Positions 1 through 9,900 of a stretch of DNA of 64,000 bases are shown here, piece after piece. Below the pieces are notes generated by a model. It saw nothing but the letters and a program-made list of their open reading frames with translations, did no database searches and had not been told where the DNA came from. A program made the position numbers and the translations under genes. The first letter of the stretch is position 1; every line of letters starts with the position of its first letter. Source of the stretch: Saprospiraceae bacterium (lineage in GTDB: Bacteria > Bacteroidota > Bacteroidia > Chitinophagales > Saprospiraceae); assembly GCA_016714025.1 (NCBI GenBank), contig JADJOB010000002.1:975501-1039500 (forward strand). Reading direction: 5' to 3'.

Positions 1-2
1 TA

Positions 3-935
3 ATGAATCCATGGGTTCGAAGTGGAGCACTGAATAGTTTAAATGCCTCGTGTGTCCGTGGAGTTGAAGCGATGATGGTAAACGTTGCAGGTATTGCCAG
101 GGTAAACCGGATGGAAATTGGCCTCGCTCAATCGAGATGGCTTGTACCAAGCGGCATTGGTTTAAATGCTGGAGGCTTTGTGACTAAAGTTGGAAAAAAT
201 GGAACCTTGGGGATCTCAATCATGAGTGTTGATTTTGGGGACATCCGGGTTACCACCACCGCTGTACCTGAAGGAACCGGTGCAACCTATAGTCCAAAAT
301 TCAGTAACATTGGCGTTGGATATGCGCATACGTTTGGAAATAAAATTACGGTTGGTGTATTGTTTCGTGGAATTTCAGAATCAATCCAGGACTTAAGCAC
401 GTTTGGATTTGCAATAGACGCAGGGATTCAATATGTATCAGGTTCACAGGACAATTTTAAATTTGGTATTTCATTGCGCAATGTTGGAGGTCCTATGGAC
501 TTTAGTGGAGATGGATTGTCAACTCAATTGAAAAGTTCTGAAAACACCGATTTAACCTATAACATTAGACTCAATAAATTTGAATTACCTTCTCAATTGC
601 ATATTGGGGTATCTTATGACTTTATTCCTTCAGACATGGTTACGATTACACCGATTGTAAATTTCACTTCAAATTCTTTTGGAAGAGATGAAATTGGTGG
701 AGGTGCAGAAATCAAATTAACAGAATATTTTGCTCTAAGAGCTTCTTATAAGTATGAATTTGACTCAGGAGGCGATGAAATAAATAAAACAGCCCATACC
801 GGTTTAGCAGCAGGTGCCAGTATTTCAGTTCCATTAAAGAAAAAATCAGAAACCCGCCTTGGAATCGACTATGGTTACAGGCATTCTGACCCATTCGAAG
901 GAACTCATCAATTTGGAATTCGTCTGGAATTTTAA
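3..935 (+). CDS. PorV/PorQ-family outer-membrane protein, 5' truncated
   Basis: The reading frame is open from the window edge, so the N-terminus and signal peptide are probably missing; the ATG at base 3 need not be the true start. The visible 310 residues begin with a segment typical of the family (RGVEAMMVNVAGIARV, then a run of alternating beta strands) and end in a strand closing on Phe (FGIRLEF), as expected of a beta-barrel outer-membrane protein. Family members of the PorV/PorQ (UPF0164-like) group act in the type IX secretion system, where PorV shuttles cargo to the attachment complex. T9SS cargo candidates occur in this window at 6924 and 35015. Whether this is PorV itself or a paralogue cannot be decided from the fragment. 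A strong terminator-like hairpin follows. Confidence 0.75.
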   Translation: MNPWVRSGALNSLNASCVRGVEAMMVNVAGIARVNRMEIGLAQSRWLVPSGIGLNAGGFVTKVGKNGTLGISIMSVDFGDIRVTTTAVPEGTGATYSPKFSNIGVGYAHTFGNKITVGVLFRGISESIQDLSTFGFAIDAGIQYVSGSQDNFKFGISLRNVGGPMDFSGDGLSTQLKSSENTDLTYNIRLNKFELPSQLHIGVSYDFIPSDMVTITPIVNFTSNSFGRDEIGGGAEIKLTEYFALRASYKYEFDSGGDEINKTAHTGLAAGASISVPLKKKSETRLGIDYGYRHSDPFEGTHQFGIRLEF

Positions 936-994
936 ATTGATTGAACTAATTTAGGCTCTCATGTTGTTATAATAGAATAATTATTGAATTTGAA

Positions 995-1036
995 GAACGT
1001 TTTCCGGTGTTTCCGGTAAACGTTCTTTTGCTTTTT
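995..1036 (+). terminator. Rho-independent terminator after the PorV-like gene
   Basis: A 13-base stem (GAACGTTTTCCGG pairing with CCGGTAAACGTTC, one mismatch, five-base loop TGTTT) is followed at once by TTTTGCTTTTT. It lies 60 bases past the PorV-like stop codon and 20 bases before greA. It could alternatively be part of the greA leader. Confidence 0.7.
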
Positions 1037-1055
1037 AATCAAAAATAAACAAACT

Positions 1056-1532
1056 ATGAGCAATTTAAATTACATGACCCAGGAAGGTTATGATAAGCTC
1101 AAACACGACTTAGAACAATTAAAAACGAACGGCAGACAAGAAGTTGCAAGAGCCATTGCTGAAGCTCGTGAAAAAGGAGATTTATCTGAAAATGCTGAAT
1201 ACCATGCAGCGAAAGATGCTCAAGGTATGCTTGAAATGAAAATCAATGATTTGGAGAAAAAATTAATGAATGTCCGGATCATTGATGAAAGCGATATCGA
1301 TACATCTCATGTAGTCATGTTGGCCAATGTGCGCATCCGCAATCACAAGGTTAATAAGGAAATGACATACAAAATTGTTTCGGAAGCAGAAGCGGATATT
1401 AAAGTAAACCGGATCTCAGTTACGTCTCCGATTGGTCAAGGACTGTTGGGAAAGAAAGTAGGAGACAAGGCTAAAATTCAAACACCAGCCGGTGAAATGA
1501 TTTTGGAAGTTCTGGAAATCACTGCATCCTAA
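1056..1532 (+). CDS. greA: Transcription elongation factor GreA
   Basis: The 158-residue product has the full GreA/GreB plan: an N-terminal antiparallel coiled coil (about residues 5-75, including the acidic-tip segment EAREKGDLSENAEY) and a C-terminal FKBP-like domain (about 82-158). GreA enters the secondary channel of RNA polymerase and stimulates cleavage of backtracked transcripts. Length and motifs match the family. The stop overlaps the ATG of the next gene by one base (TAATG), so greA and the HIT gene are very likely co-transcribed and translationally coupled. Confidence 0.95.
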   Translation: MSNLNYMTQEGYDKLKHDLEQLKTNGRQEVARAIAEAREKGDLSENAEYHAAKDAQGMLEMKINDLEKKLMNVRIIDESDIDTSHVVMLANVRIRNHKVNKEMTYKIVSEAEADIKVNRISVTSPIGQGLLGKKVGDKAKIQTPAGEMILEVLEITAS

Positions 1533-1942
1533 TGGCAAGTATTTTTACAAAAATTATTAATAGAGAAATCCCTTGTTATTTTCTTGCTGAGAATGAGTAT
1601 TGCTTTTCATTTTTAGATATTAAACCATTGGCTAAGGGACATGCTCTGGTCATTCCAAAGATAGAGCTTGATTATTTTTTTGATTTACCGGATGACATTT
1701 TAAACCAGCTCATGGTGTTTTCAAAACGAATGGCTCATGCAATTAAGCAAACCGTGCCATGCACTAAAGTAGGGATGTCCGTAATAGGTTTGGAAGTTCC
1801 ACATGCGCATATCCATCTGGTTCCGTTGAATGCAATTAGTGAATTAAATTTTTCAAATACGCGCTTGCAATTTACAGAAGCAGAATATAGCGATTTAGCA
1901 AGGGAGATTCAAAAAAATTATAATTCAGTCTCTAGTCTATAG
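1532..1942 (+). CDS. HIT-family nucleotide-binding protein
   Basis: The 136-residue protein carries the histidine triad HAHIHLV at residues 91-97, the nucleotide-phosphate-binding motif of HIT (Hint-like) hydrolases, and the usual N-terminal start FTKIINREIPCY. HIT proteins hydrolyse nucleoside phosphoramidates or related nucleotide conjugates. The start overlaps the greA stop (TAATG). The last residues (SVSSL) and the stop codon are encoded by a TCTATAG-type heptamer repeat, so the original 3' end may have been replaced. The substrate cannot be told from sequence. Confidence 0.9.
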   Translation: MASIFTKIINREIPCYFLAENEYCFSFLDIKPLAKGHALVIPKIELDYFFDLPDDILNQLMVFSKRMAHAIKQTVPCTKVGMSVIGLEVPHAHIHLVPLNAISELNFSNTRLQFTEAEYSDLAREIQKNYNSVSSL

Positions 1943-1957
1943 CCTATAGTCTATTAG
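1929..1957 (+). repeat. Short heptamer repeat (TCTATAG type) at the HIT gene end
   Basis: The sequence reads TCTCTAG, TCTATAG, CCTATAG, TCTATTAG, i.e. about four near-identical 7-8 base units. It spans the stop codon of the HIT gene. Similar heptamer arrays occur at 11686 and 59100. Confidence 0.6.
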
Positions 1958-2005
1958 CCTTATTACAGGATTGCAAAATTTTATCATTGCAGAATTATTC
2001 CTCCT

Positions 2006-3145
2006 CTAGGCTTTAGCCATACATTCATAATAGGCATCTTCATACATAGGTAAGATTTGATGGATATCAAATTCTTTTGCACGATTGAATGCAGCGAGTC
2101 GAAATGCTGCATGGCGATCCGGATCGGATAAAATGTAAATTGCTTTATCCGACATTTCAGCTACATCAGCTACCGGACAAGCATAGCCGGTTTTGCCTTG
2201 TAGGATCACTTCGGTTAAGCCACCAATGTTTGATGCAATAATGGGGACTTCACATGCCATCGCTTCCAAAGCTGCCAAACCAAAACTTTCGTGTTCAGAT
2301 GGAAGTAAAAATAAATCGGAGATCGCTAACAGTTCTTCAACATTATCCTGTTTGCCTAAAAAACAAACTTCCTGACTAATTTCCCATTCACGACTCAACA
2401 TTTCCATTCGAGGTCGTTCCGGGCCATCTCCGATCAGCACCAGTTTGGATGGAAGTTGTTGGTTGACCATTTTAAAAACAGCAAGGACATCTTCAACCCG
2501 TTTTACTTTTCTGAAATTGGAAACGTGCATCAAAATTTTTTCATTTTCGGAAGCAAATTTTAATCGCAATTCTGGATTCGGTTTTTTAGTAAATCGATCA
2601 AAGTCAATAAAATTTGGGATAACGATGATGTCTTTTTGAATCTCAAAGGTATCGTGGGTTTGTTTTTTTAGAGCTTGTGATACTGCGGTAACTGCATTGG
2701 ATTGATTTATGCTAAATTCAACTACAGGAAAAAAAGATCGGTCAGCGCCCACTAAAGTAATATCTGTTCCATGTAAGGTTGTAACAAAAGGAAGGGCCTT
2801 GTTTTTTGAACGAAGTATTTCGCGAGCCAGATAACCAATGGTTGCATGTGGGATGGCATAATGGACGTGTAAGACATCCAGATTTTCATACAGAGCCACA
2901 TCCACGATCTTACTGGCCAGAGCAGTATCCATGGGCTTAAAATCGAATAATGGATATTCGAAAGGGGCCACTTCGTGATAAAATACATTCGGTAAGAAAT
3001 GCCCCAGTCTGGCAGGCCTCCGGTAACTTATAAAATGTACCTTATGACCTTTTCTAGCTAAGGCCATGCCCAATTCAGTGGCTACTACTCCACTTCCTCC
3101 ATAGGTAGGGTAGCACACAATGCCTATATTCAATACGTCGCGCAT
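2006..3145 (-). CDS. bshA: N-acetyl-alpha-D-glucosaminyl L-malate synthase BshA
   Basis: A GT4 glycosyltransferase of 379 residues. The opening NIGIVCYPTYGGSGVVATEL and the segment HVHYAIPHA (about 93-101) are characteristic of BshA, which joins UDP-GlcNAc and L-malate in the first step of bacillithiol synthesis. The C-terminal GT-B domain has the E-x7-E motif (E286 and E294 in EHESFGLAALE). Length matches the family. Bacillithiol is the main low-molecular-weight thiol in many Bacteroidota and Firmicutes. The other genes of the pathway (bshB, bshC) are not in the window. It is divergent from the MerR gene with 63 bases between them. Confidence 0.92.
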   Translation of the reverse strand: MRDVLNIGIVCYPTYGGSGVVATELGMALARKGHKVHFISYRRPARLGHFLPNVFYHEVAPFEYPLFDFKPMDTALASKIVDVALYENLDVLHVHYAIPHATIGYLAREILRSKNKALPFVTTLHGTDITLVGADRSFFPVVEFSINQSNAVTAVSQALKKQTHDTFEIQKDIIVIPNFIDFDRFTKKPNPELRLKFASENEKILMHVSNFRKVKRVEDVLAVFKMVNQQLPSKLVLIGDGPERPRMEMLSREWEISQEVCFLGKQDNVEELLAISDLFLLPSEHESFGLAALEAMACEVPIIASNIGGLTEVILQGKTGYACPVADVAEMSDKAIYILSDPDRHAAFRLAAFNRAKEFDIHQILPMYEDAYYECMAKA

Positions 3146-3208
3146 AAGAATTATTAAACAATTTAATAAGGTAAATGTTAATTACACCTTACATGGTTTG
3201 ATAATTTA

Positions 3209-4114
3209 ATGGCAATTTACTCTATAGCGGATCTTGAAATGTTGACGGGAATCAAAGCCCATACGATTCGTATCTGGGAAAAACGTTATGGTATAATCAA
3301 TCCAAAAAGAACGCAGACCAATATCCGGTTTTATGATGATCAGGATCTTAAAAACCTGGCCAATATTGCTTTACTAAATCAAAAAGGATATAAAATTTCA
3401 CTTATATCTGAAATGCCTCCTCAGGAGATAGAATCCCTGGTTGCAAATATCAGCGATGTTGAGGTTTTTAATAAGGATTCATTGGATGCATTGACATTAT
3501 CTATTTTACAGCTCAACGAAAAAAATTTTACTCACCTGTTAAACACTAACATTCACCAATTGGGATTTGAAAAGACATTCAATCAAATCTTAATGCCGTT
3601 TTTGGATAAATTGAATACCATGTGGTTGAGTGGAAGTATAAAAAAAGTACATGAGGAATTTGTAAATCGGATTATAAAGAAAAAATTGGTTCATGAACTT
3701 TGTCATTTAGAAAATCAAGAGCAGGATAGCAATACCTGTTTTTTGATGTTTTTACCTCCGGATGAAAAACAGGAGCTCAATCAGTATTTTGTAGAATTGT
3801 TTATTCGAAGAAATCATTTTAGGGCAATTGATTTAGGATCAGATTTAAATCCAACAGATATTTTAGATGGAATTCAAATAATTAAACCTCAATTTTTATT
3901 TACGATCATTCATGAAGAAAGTTCTATAAAATTTATTGAAGAATTAGTAGCTTGTTTAAATGAAATTCAAGATCCTCCAATATTATTATTAACAGGATAT
4001 TTTTCAGAGCATTTTTCAAATCAAACAAAATGTGTTCGGATCACAAGAGGATTTGAGGAATTAGAACAATTTATTACAACCTTGAAGGAGATTAGTTGTA
4101 TTTGTAAAAAGTAA
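3209..4114 (+). CDS. MerR-family regulator with degenerate B12-binding-like C-terminus
   Basis: Residues 1-70 form a MerR winged helix (IADLEMLTGIKAHTIRIWEKRY, then an R-F-Y wing). Residues 90-160 resemble the helical cap and 175-300 the Rossmann-like B12-binding domain of CarH/LitR-type photoreceptor regulators. The key cobalamin contacts look lost: W139 is present, but the W-x9-EH motif reads E149-E150, and the ExHxxG lower-ligand motif reads E186-K187-Q188 with no His. It is therefore probably a DNA-binding regulator that does not bind B12. The target is unknown; the YceI lipoprotein gene starts 3 bases after it and is likely co-transcribed, and bshA is divergent. Confidence 0.85.
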   Translation: MAIYSIADLEMLTGIKAHTIRIWEKRYGIINPKRTQTNIRFYDDQDLKNLANIALLNQKGYKISLISEMPPQEIESLVANISDVEVFNKDSLDALTLSILQLNEKNFTHLLNTNIHQLGFEKTFNQILMPFLDKLNTMWLSGSIKKVHEEFVNRIIKKKLVHELCHLENQEQDSNTCFLMFLPPDEKQELNQYFVELFIRRNHFRAIDLGSDLNPTDILDGIQIIKPQFLFTIIHEESSIKFIEELVACLNEIQDPPILLLTGYFSEHFSNQTKCVRITRGFEELEQFITTLKEISCICKK

Positions 4115-4117
4115 TGT

Positions 4118-4774
4118 ATGTTTAGAATTCGTGTTGTTTTTCAATTGATTGGTGTATTTTTTTTATTGAGTGCGTGTAAACAAAACACAGCTGGCCCAAA
4201 TCCGCAATCAAATGAGCCGGACACCATGCATACAAGCACTGATTCATTTCAAATCGATACAGCTCAAAGTATTATTTACTGGATGGGTAAGTCGCCTTCT
4301 GGCGCTCACAATGGGCATTTGAATTTTAAGTCGGGCATTTTATTTGGAGGCAATTTGCAAATTCAATCAGCAGAATTGTTGATTGATATGAATACCATTC
4401 GCAATTTAGATATTGAAGATGCATCCGATCGAAGTGATTTGGAGGAACATTTAAAAAATGAAGATTTTTTTAATGTGACTCAATTTCCGGAAGCAAAATT
4501 GAAAGTTGATAAAATAAATGAAATCAAAGATTCTGTAAACAATGCGATGATTTCCGGTATCCTTACAATTAAAGGTATAAGTAATCCAATTGTTGTAAAC
4601 GGTAAAATCGATTATTCCAATGACGGCGTTTTTATTACAATCCCAGAATTTTTAATTGACCGTACCAATTATAATATCATGTATAATTCGAAAAAGATTT
4701 TAGCTTCCTTAAAGGATGGATTTATATATGATGAGATCGCATTAAGTGTAAAAATCGTAGCGAAAAAAATTTAA
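4118..4774 (+). CDS. YceI-domain lipoprotein
   Basis: The first 20 residues form a lipoprotein signal with lipobox LLSAC (Cys20), so the mature protein should be membrane-anchored. Residues about 46-215 form a YceI-like lipocalin-type beta barrel (opening FQIDTAQSIIYWMGK; FNVTQFPEAKL; ILTIKGISNPI). YceI proteins bind isoprenoid or other long hydrophobic ligands; the physiological ligand is not known here. It follows the MerR gene by 3 bases and ends 11 bases before the convergent mnmG. Confidence 0.85.
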   Translation: MFRIRVVFQLIGVFFLLSACKQNTAGPNPQSNEPDTMHTSTDSFQIDTAQSIIYWMGKSPSGAHNGHLNFKSGILFGGNLQIQSAELLIDMNTIRNLDIEDASDRSDLEEHLKNEDFFNVTQFPEAKLKVDKINEIKDSVNNAMISGILTIKGISNPIVVNGKIDYSNDGVFITIPEFLIDRTNYNIMYNSKKILASLKDGFIYDEIALSVKIVAKKI

Positions 4775-4785
4775 TAATTTCCGGT

Positions 4786-6651
4786 TTACCGTCCTAAATA
4801 AACTAAAAGTATAGAGATATCAGCTGGTGAGACACCGCTGATTCGACTGGCCTGACCGATGGATGATGGTTTAATTCGTTTAAGTTTTGATTTAGCTTCA
4901 TTGCTTAATGCAGGGATGGAATGATAATCAAATGCATCATTGAGTTTGACATTTTCAAGTCTTGACATCTTGTCAACCAATTCCTGTTCTTTTTTAATAT
5001 ACCCTTCGTATTTTAATTCAATTTCTGCGCATTCTACTGTTTCTAAATCAAATTGATTTAATTCATTCAGAAAGGCTGGATTTAATTTTGACAAATCAGA
5101 TAGATTTACATTGGGTCTGCTTAATAGTTGGGATAATTTAGATTTTATTTCAATGGGTGACGAACCAATGGATTCTAAATATGGATTTACTTCATCGGGA
5201 TTTAAAGAAATTTTTTGCAATTGCGTTCTGATGAATTGAATTCCCTGTTCCTTTTGGTTTAAGCGCTGGATGCGGGATTCTAAATTTTGCATTCCAATCT
5301 TTTGAGCAATCGGAGTAAGTCTTCTGTCTGCATTGTCCTGGCGTAATAAAATTCGGTATTCTGCTCGGGAAGTAAACATGCGATAAGGCTCTTCAGTACC
5401 TTTATTAACCAGATCATCAATCAATACACCGATATAGGCATCCGCCCTTGTGAGGATCAGAGCTTCCTGATCTTTAACACGAAGCGCTGCATTGATTCCT
5501 GCCATAAACCCTTGGCATGCGGCTTCTTCATACCCTGTGGTCCCATTGATTTGACCTGCGAAGTAAAGGTTTTTTAATAGATGGGTTTCAAGACTTAAAG
5601 AAAGCTGGGTCGGTGGAAAGTAATCGTATTCAATGGCATATCCCGGGCGAAACATTTTCACGTTTTGTAATCCTGGAATTTTTTGCAGGGCTTTGAATTG
5701 CACTTCTTCCGGTAACGAAGAGGAAAATCCGTTAATATAAATTTCATGCGTATCCCAGCCTTCAGGTTCAATAAACAGCTGGTGCCGGTCCCTTTCCGAA
5801 AAGCGATCGATTTTATCTTCTATAGATGGGCAATACCTCGGACCCAACCCTTGAATACGCCCTGTAAACATCGGACTTTGAGCAAAACCTGTTCGTAAAA
5901 TTTCATGAACTTCAGGGTTCGTATAGGTGATATGACAATTAAGTTGCTTTTCGGGTAGCTCCGTTTCCAGATAAGAAAATCGGGAAGTCTTAAGGTCGCC
6001 TTCCTGAATCTCGGTTTGGCTGTAGTCGATGGTTCGACCATCCAAACGTGGGGGGGTGCCGGTTTTCATCCGTCCACTTTCAAAACCCAGGCTTACCAAT
6101 TGTTCGGTAATGCCTTTTGCGGCATTTTCACCAGCCCGTCCTCCGCCAAATTGTTTTTCCCCAATATGAATCAGACCATTCAAAAAAGTGCCATTGGTTA
6201 AAATAACGGTTTTGGCTTCAATGTGCTGAGCTAAACCAGTTATCACACCGTATACCCTATTTTCTTTGACCAGCAAGCCTTTTACCATGTCTTGCCAAAA
6301 ATCGATGAGCGGATGGGCTTCCAAAAGAGTTCTCCATTTTCTGGCAAATAAGTTCCGATCTGATTGCGCCCGGGGGCTCCACATCGCAGGCCCTTTTGAG
6401 CGATTTAACATTCTAAACTGGACCCTGGTTTCATCTGTAACGATACCGGAATAACCTCCCATTGCGTCAATTTCCCGCACAATTTGACCTTTAGCTACCC
6501 CTCCCATTGCAGGATTGCATGACATTTGAGCAATGGTTTGCATATTCATGGTAACTAAAAGCACCCGACAGCCCATATTGGCAGCTGCAGCTGCAGCTTC
6601 GCATCCAGCATGGCCGGCACCGACAACAATTACATCATAGGGTTTAAACAT
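4786..6651 (-). CDS. mnmG: tRNA uridine-34 carboxymethylaminomethyl synthesis enzyme MnmG
   Basis: A 621-residue flavoprotein with the N-terminal FAD-binding loop GAGHAGCEAA (11-20), the MnmG signature GPRYCPSIEDK near residue 271, FAGQINGTTGYEEAACQG near 366, and the C-terminal helical domain (YEGYIKKEQE) that contacts MnmE and tRNA. With MnmE it installs the cmnm5 modification at the wobble uridine of several tRNAs. Length is normal. A TACCTTTG promoter box lies only 8 bases before the ATG. Confidence 0.97.
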   Translation of the reverse strand: MFKPYDVIVVGAGHAGCEAAAAAANMGCRVLLVTMNMQTIAQMSCNPAMGGVAKGQIVREIDAMGGYSGIVTDETRVQFRMLNRSKGPAMWSPRAQSDRNLFARKWRTLLEAHPLIDFWQDMVKGLLVKENRVYGVITGLAQHIEAKTVILTNGTFLNGLIHIGEKQFGGGRAGENAAKGITEQLVSLGFESGRMKTGTPPRLDGRTIDYSQTEIQEGDLKTSRFSYLETELPEKQLNCHITYTNPEVHEILRTGFAQSPMFTGRIQGLGPRYCPSIEDKIDRFSERDRHQLFIEPEGWDTHEIYINGFSSSLPEEVQFKALQKIPGLQNVKMFRPGYAIEYDYFPPTQLSLSLETHLLKNLYFAGQINGTTGYEEAACQGFMAGINAALRVKDQEALILTRADAYIGVLIDDLVNKGTEEPYRMFTSRAEYRILLRQDNADRRLTPIAQKIGMQNLESRIQRLNQKEQGIQFIRTQLQKISLNPDEVNPYLESIGSSPIEIKSKLSQLLSRPNVNLSDLSKLNPAFLNELNQFDLETVECAEIELKYEGYIKKEQELVDKMSRLENVKLNDAFDYHSIPALSNEAKSKLKRIKPSSIGQASRISGVSPADISILLVYLGR

Positions 6652-6659
6652 AAGATTTG

Positions 6660-6667
6660 CAAAGGTA
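6660..6667 (-). promoter_or_regulatory. -7 promoter box of mnmG
   Basis: On the minus strand the sequence is TACCTTTGCA, matching the Bacteroidota -7 consensus TAnnTTTG, with 8 bases to the ATG. No clear -33 TTTG is seen at the usual spacing. Confidence 0.55.
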
Positions 6668-6824
6668 TGGAATTGTAAATGGATGAATCAGCTTCAACTG
6701 GAGTTATCCGACTCCCGGTGTAATTAACTTGATTCAATAGGACATTTTAAACAACAGAATGTTAAATAGCCTGCCTTGCTGATTGCATTAATCCTTCATC
6801 CAATAAAATGTCTTATATAAAAAT

Positions 6825-6855
6825 TTTGATTCTATCGTTTTCTGGTATAAATTTG
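6825..6855 (+). promoter_or_regulatory. Bacteroidota sigma-A-type promoter for the 1538-residue gene
   Basis: TTTG (6825-6828), a 19-base spacer and TAAATTTG (6848-6855) match the Bacteroidota consensus TTTG-N19-21-TAnnTTTG at both elements. The start codon is 68 bases downstream, leaving a leader of about 60 bases. It is the only place in the window where I see both boxes at proper spacing. Confidence 0.7.
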
Positions 6856-6923
6856 TATTCTATCCGACAGCACCTCGTCCAAATTTCGCTATTCGATTCG
6901 GTTACCTTTTTAAATTTACTATT

Positions 6924-9900
6924 ATGAGAAACGTTTTTCTAAAGCGATTGCTGGTATTATTTATTGCAAACTGCAGTCTTTCTATTTTTTCAAATTTATA
7001 TTCACAATTTCAATGCATTGAGGTCGTCCCGTCAGTCTGTTTAAATGAGTGTTATGCTGTGAATTATATTGGAACAGGAACATCCAATGCAAGTTATAGT
7101 TGGACAATCAGTTGCGGCACCATCACAAATCCAAATTTACAAAATCCACACATGGCTTGTTTTACTACAGCTGGATTGTGTACAATCCAGGTGATCTGGC
7201 AAGAGCCTGGAATGGCTCCGGAAACCTGTAGTGTCAATGTGGAAGTTTTTCCTTTGCCGCAGGGTTTGTTAAGTCTAACAAAGGATACGATTTGTGAAGG
7301 AGAATGCACCAATTTAAATGTTGTTTTAAGCGGTACGCCGCCATTTAGTTTTCAAATTCGTGAAAACAATCAAATTACAAGTCATAATTCCAGTTCTACC
7401 TATTACAGTTACCGGGTTTGTCCTACTGTTAAAACAACCTACAATCTGGTAAACATTACCGATCAAAATTGTTCCAATACCTCCCAACCAGCTCCGGTAC
7501 AATTGGCGGTATTACCTGCTTTAACCGGGATGGTGAGCCAAACAAACAATGCCCTGTGTGCAAGTCCGGATAATTTAGTGTATGCATGGTATGCGTGTAA
7601 TTCTCCCCTGGTATTGTCAACGCAACAATGCTTTTATCCACCTCAGGATGGATGTTATTGTGTCATTCTAAATAATGGACAATGCAAGGATACCATTTGT
7701 GTAAATTTTAAATGTGATTTGACCTGTTCGTTTGATTTTCCGGATACCATTTGCGTTGGAGATACTGCTTTGATTTATTATACCGGAAATGGGGGACCCA
7801 ATACGATTTTCAATTGGGTATTAAACATTGACAATTTAATTGGTCAACGGTTTTTTGGTGTAGACAGTTTGTGGATAAAATACAGCAAACCCGGATGCTA
7901 TCCAATTAATCTAACGGTTATAGAAGGTTCTTGTATCAACACCTGCAGTGATACCATTTGTGTAATTAATAAACCATGTGCCTGTGATTCGTTTGTTAAA
8001 AATGAAATCAGACCGATAGCCTCTGCATCACCAATCGGTTGTTGCTATGAGGTAAGAGGTGACATCGCATCTTTGGATTGTTTTAATAGCATGCAAATCA
8101 GTTTGAGTGCAGGAACATTTTACAATGTACAGGCAAATACCAATCAGGGTTGGATCGTTAATCAAAATAATTTTAAATACATAACCTTTACGCATACCGG
8201 TGGATTTATTCCTCCGGGAACTTTTAATGCAGGTTCGTTTTGTGTAAGCGGTGCTTCAAGTTATACAGTTTCTGTATTTTATTTTTATACTCGGAATGGA
8301 TTTCAGGATACTTGTGAATTTCATTATGTATACGATTGTCAGTTACCTCCTTTCCTAAAAAAATGTGATTCAAGTTTTCAAACCTATCTGGAAAAGCAGC
8401 ATACCTTACCAGAATTTTGTTGTTATACGATTCACACAGATAACCCTGTTCCCAATTGTTTTACTAAGATTCAGGTGAAACTCAATTCAGGAATGTTTAC
8501 AAATGTTCTGGCCAATAATTTGCAAGGCTTTCTTTTGGTCCCCGGGGGTGCACAAGATTTTACGATAACGCATAATTCAGGATTTATTCCAATTGGGAAA
8601 ATTACACCCGCATGGTTTTGCGTTGAAGGTGCTTTTAATCCAATAACCGTTACGGTTTTATATTTTTATACGAGCCCTAAGGGCACCGATACCTGTAGTT
8701 ATCATTTTACTTTTAATTGTCCCGGACAAAACCCGCCGCCCGATTGTTGCGATTCAACCACAGCGCAATTGCTTACCCTGGGATCACAGGTTGATTGTTG
8801 TTTTGATTTACATGCTAACAGCAAATTAAATAAATGTTTTTCTAAAATATGCGTTTCTGTTTCCTCTGGACAATTGACCAATATAGCTCCCAATCCAGGA
8901 TGGATAGCCAGCTCAACCCCGCAGGGAATTTGTTTTTTACCACAAGGAAGCTTTGTTCCGAGTGGACCAATTAATCCGGGATCATTTTGTGTTAGCGGAG
9001 CTGTAAATCCATTTACAGTAAAAGTAGAATTTTATGATAATACAGGTTTAGTATTACCTCGGTGTACAAAACAATTTGTAAGAGATTGTCCGCCGCCCCC
9101 ACCAGCATGCAATTGCGATTCGTTAAAGAATTTTGTAGTACCCGTTAGCACGGTTCCTGGAAAATGTTGTTATAAAATTCAAGCAAATGTTGCACCTGGA
9201 AATTGTTTTTCAAAAATCCTGGTAACAGTAGATGCAGGAACATTTAGCAATTTGCAGGCAAATGCAGGATGGAATTTCTTTACGAATACAAATCAGAGTT
9301 TTAGTTTAATTCCAAATTCCGGATTTATACCAGCTGGATTTATAACACCAGGTTCATTTTGTGTAAACGGTGCAAGCAATTATACTGTAACAGTACATTA
9401 TTTATATACTAATAATGGAATTACAGATACCTGTAGTTACAAATATATTTTTGATTGTCCTAAATTGCCTTCACTTTGTAATTGCGATTCACTTCAAACC
9501 AATATCCAACAAAACAGTGTTAATCCGGGAATATGCTGTTATGGGCTGACAGCTAAAATTCCAACTTCAAATTGTTTTACAAAGATTGAATTGAATTTGA
9601 GTTCGGGAAGTTTTGCAAATATACAGGCCAATACAGGCTATACTGCAAATTCCAATAGTGCTCAAAAAATAACGATTTTATCAAACAGTGGATTTTTACC
9701 TCCGGGTACTATACACCCGATAGATTTTTGCGTAACCGGATCGAGTCTGTATTCCATTCAATTGGTTTATTATTATAATAATAATGGAGCATCGGATACT
9801 TGCAGCAGGGTTTTCATGTTCGATTGTCCAAAAGTACCTGACCCATGTAAATGTGATTCATTAACTAATTTTGTAAACCAAAGTTCAGTTCTTCCAGGTT

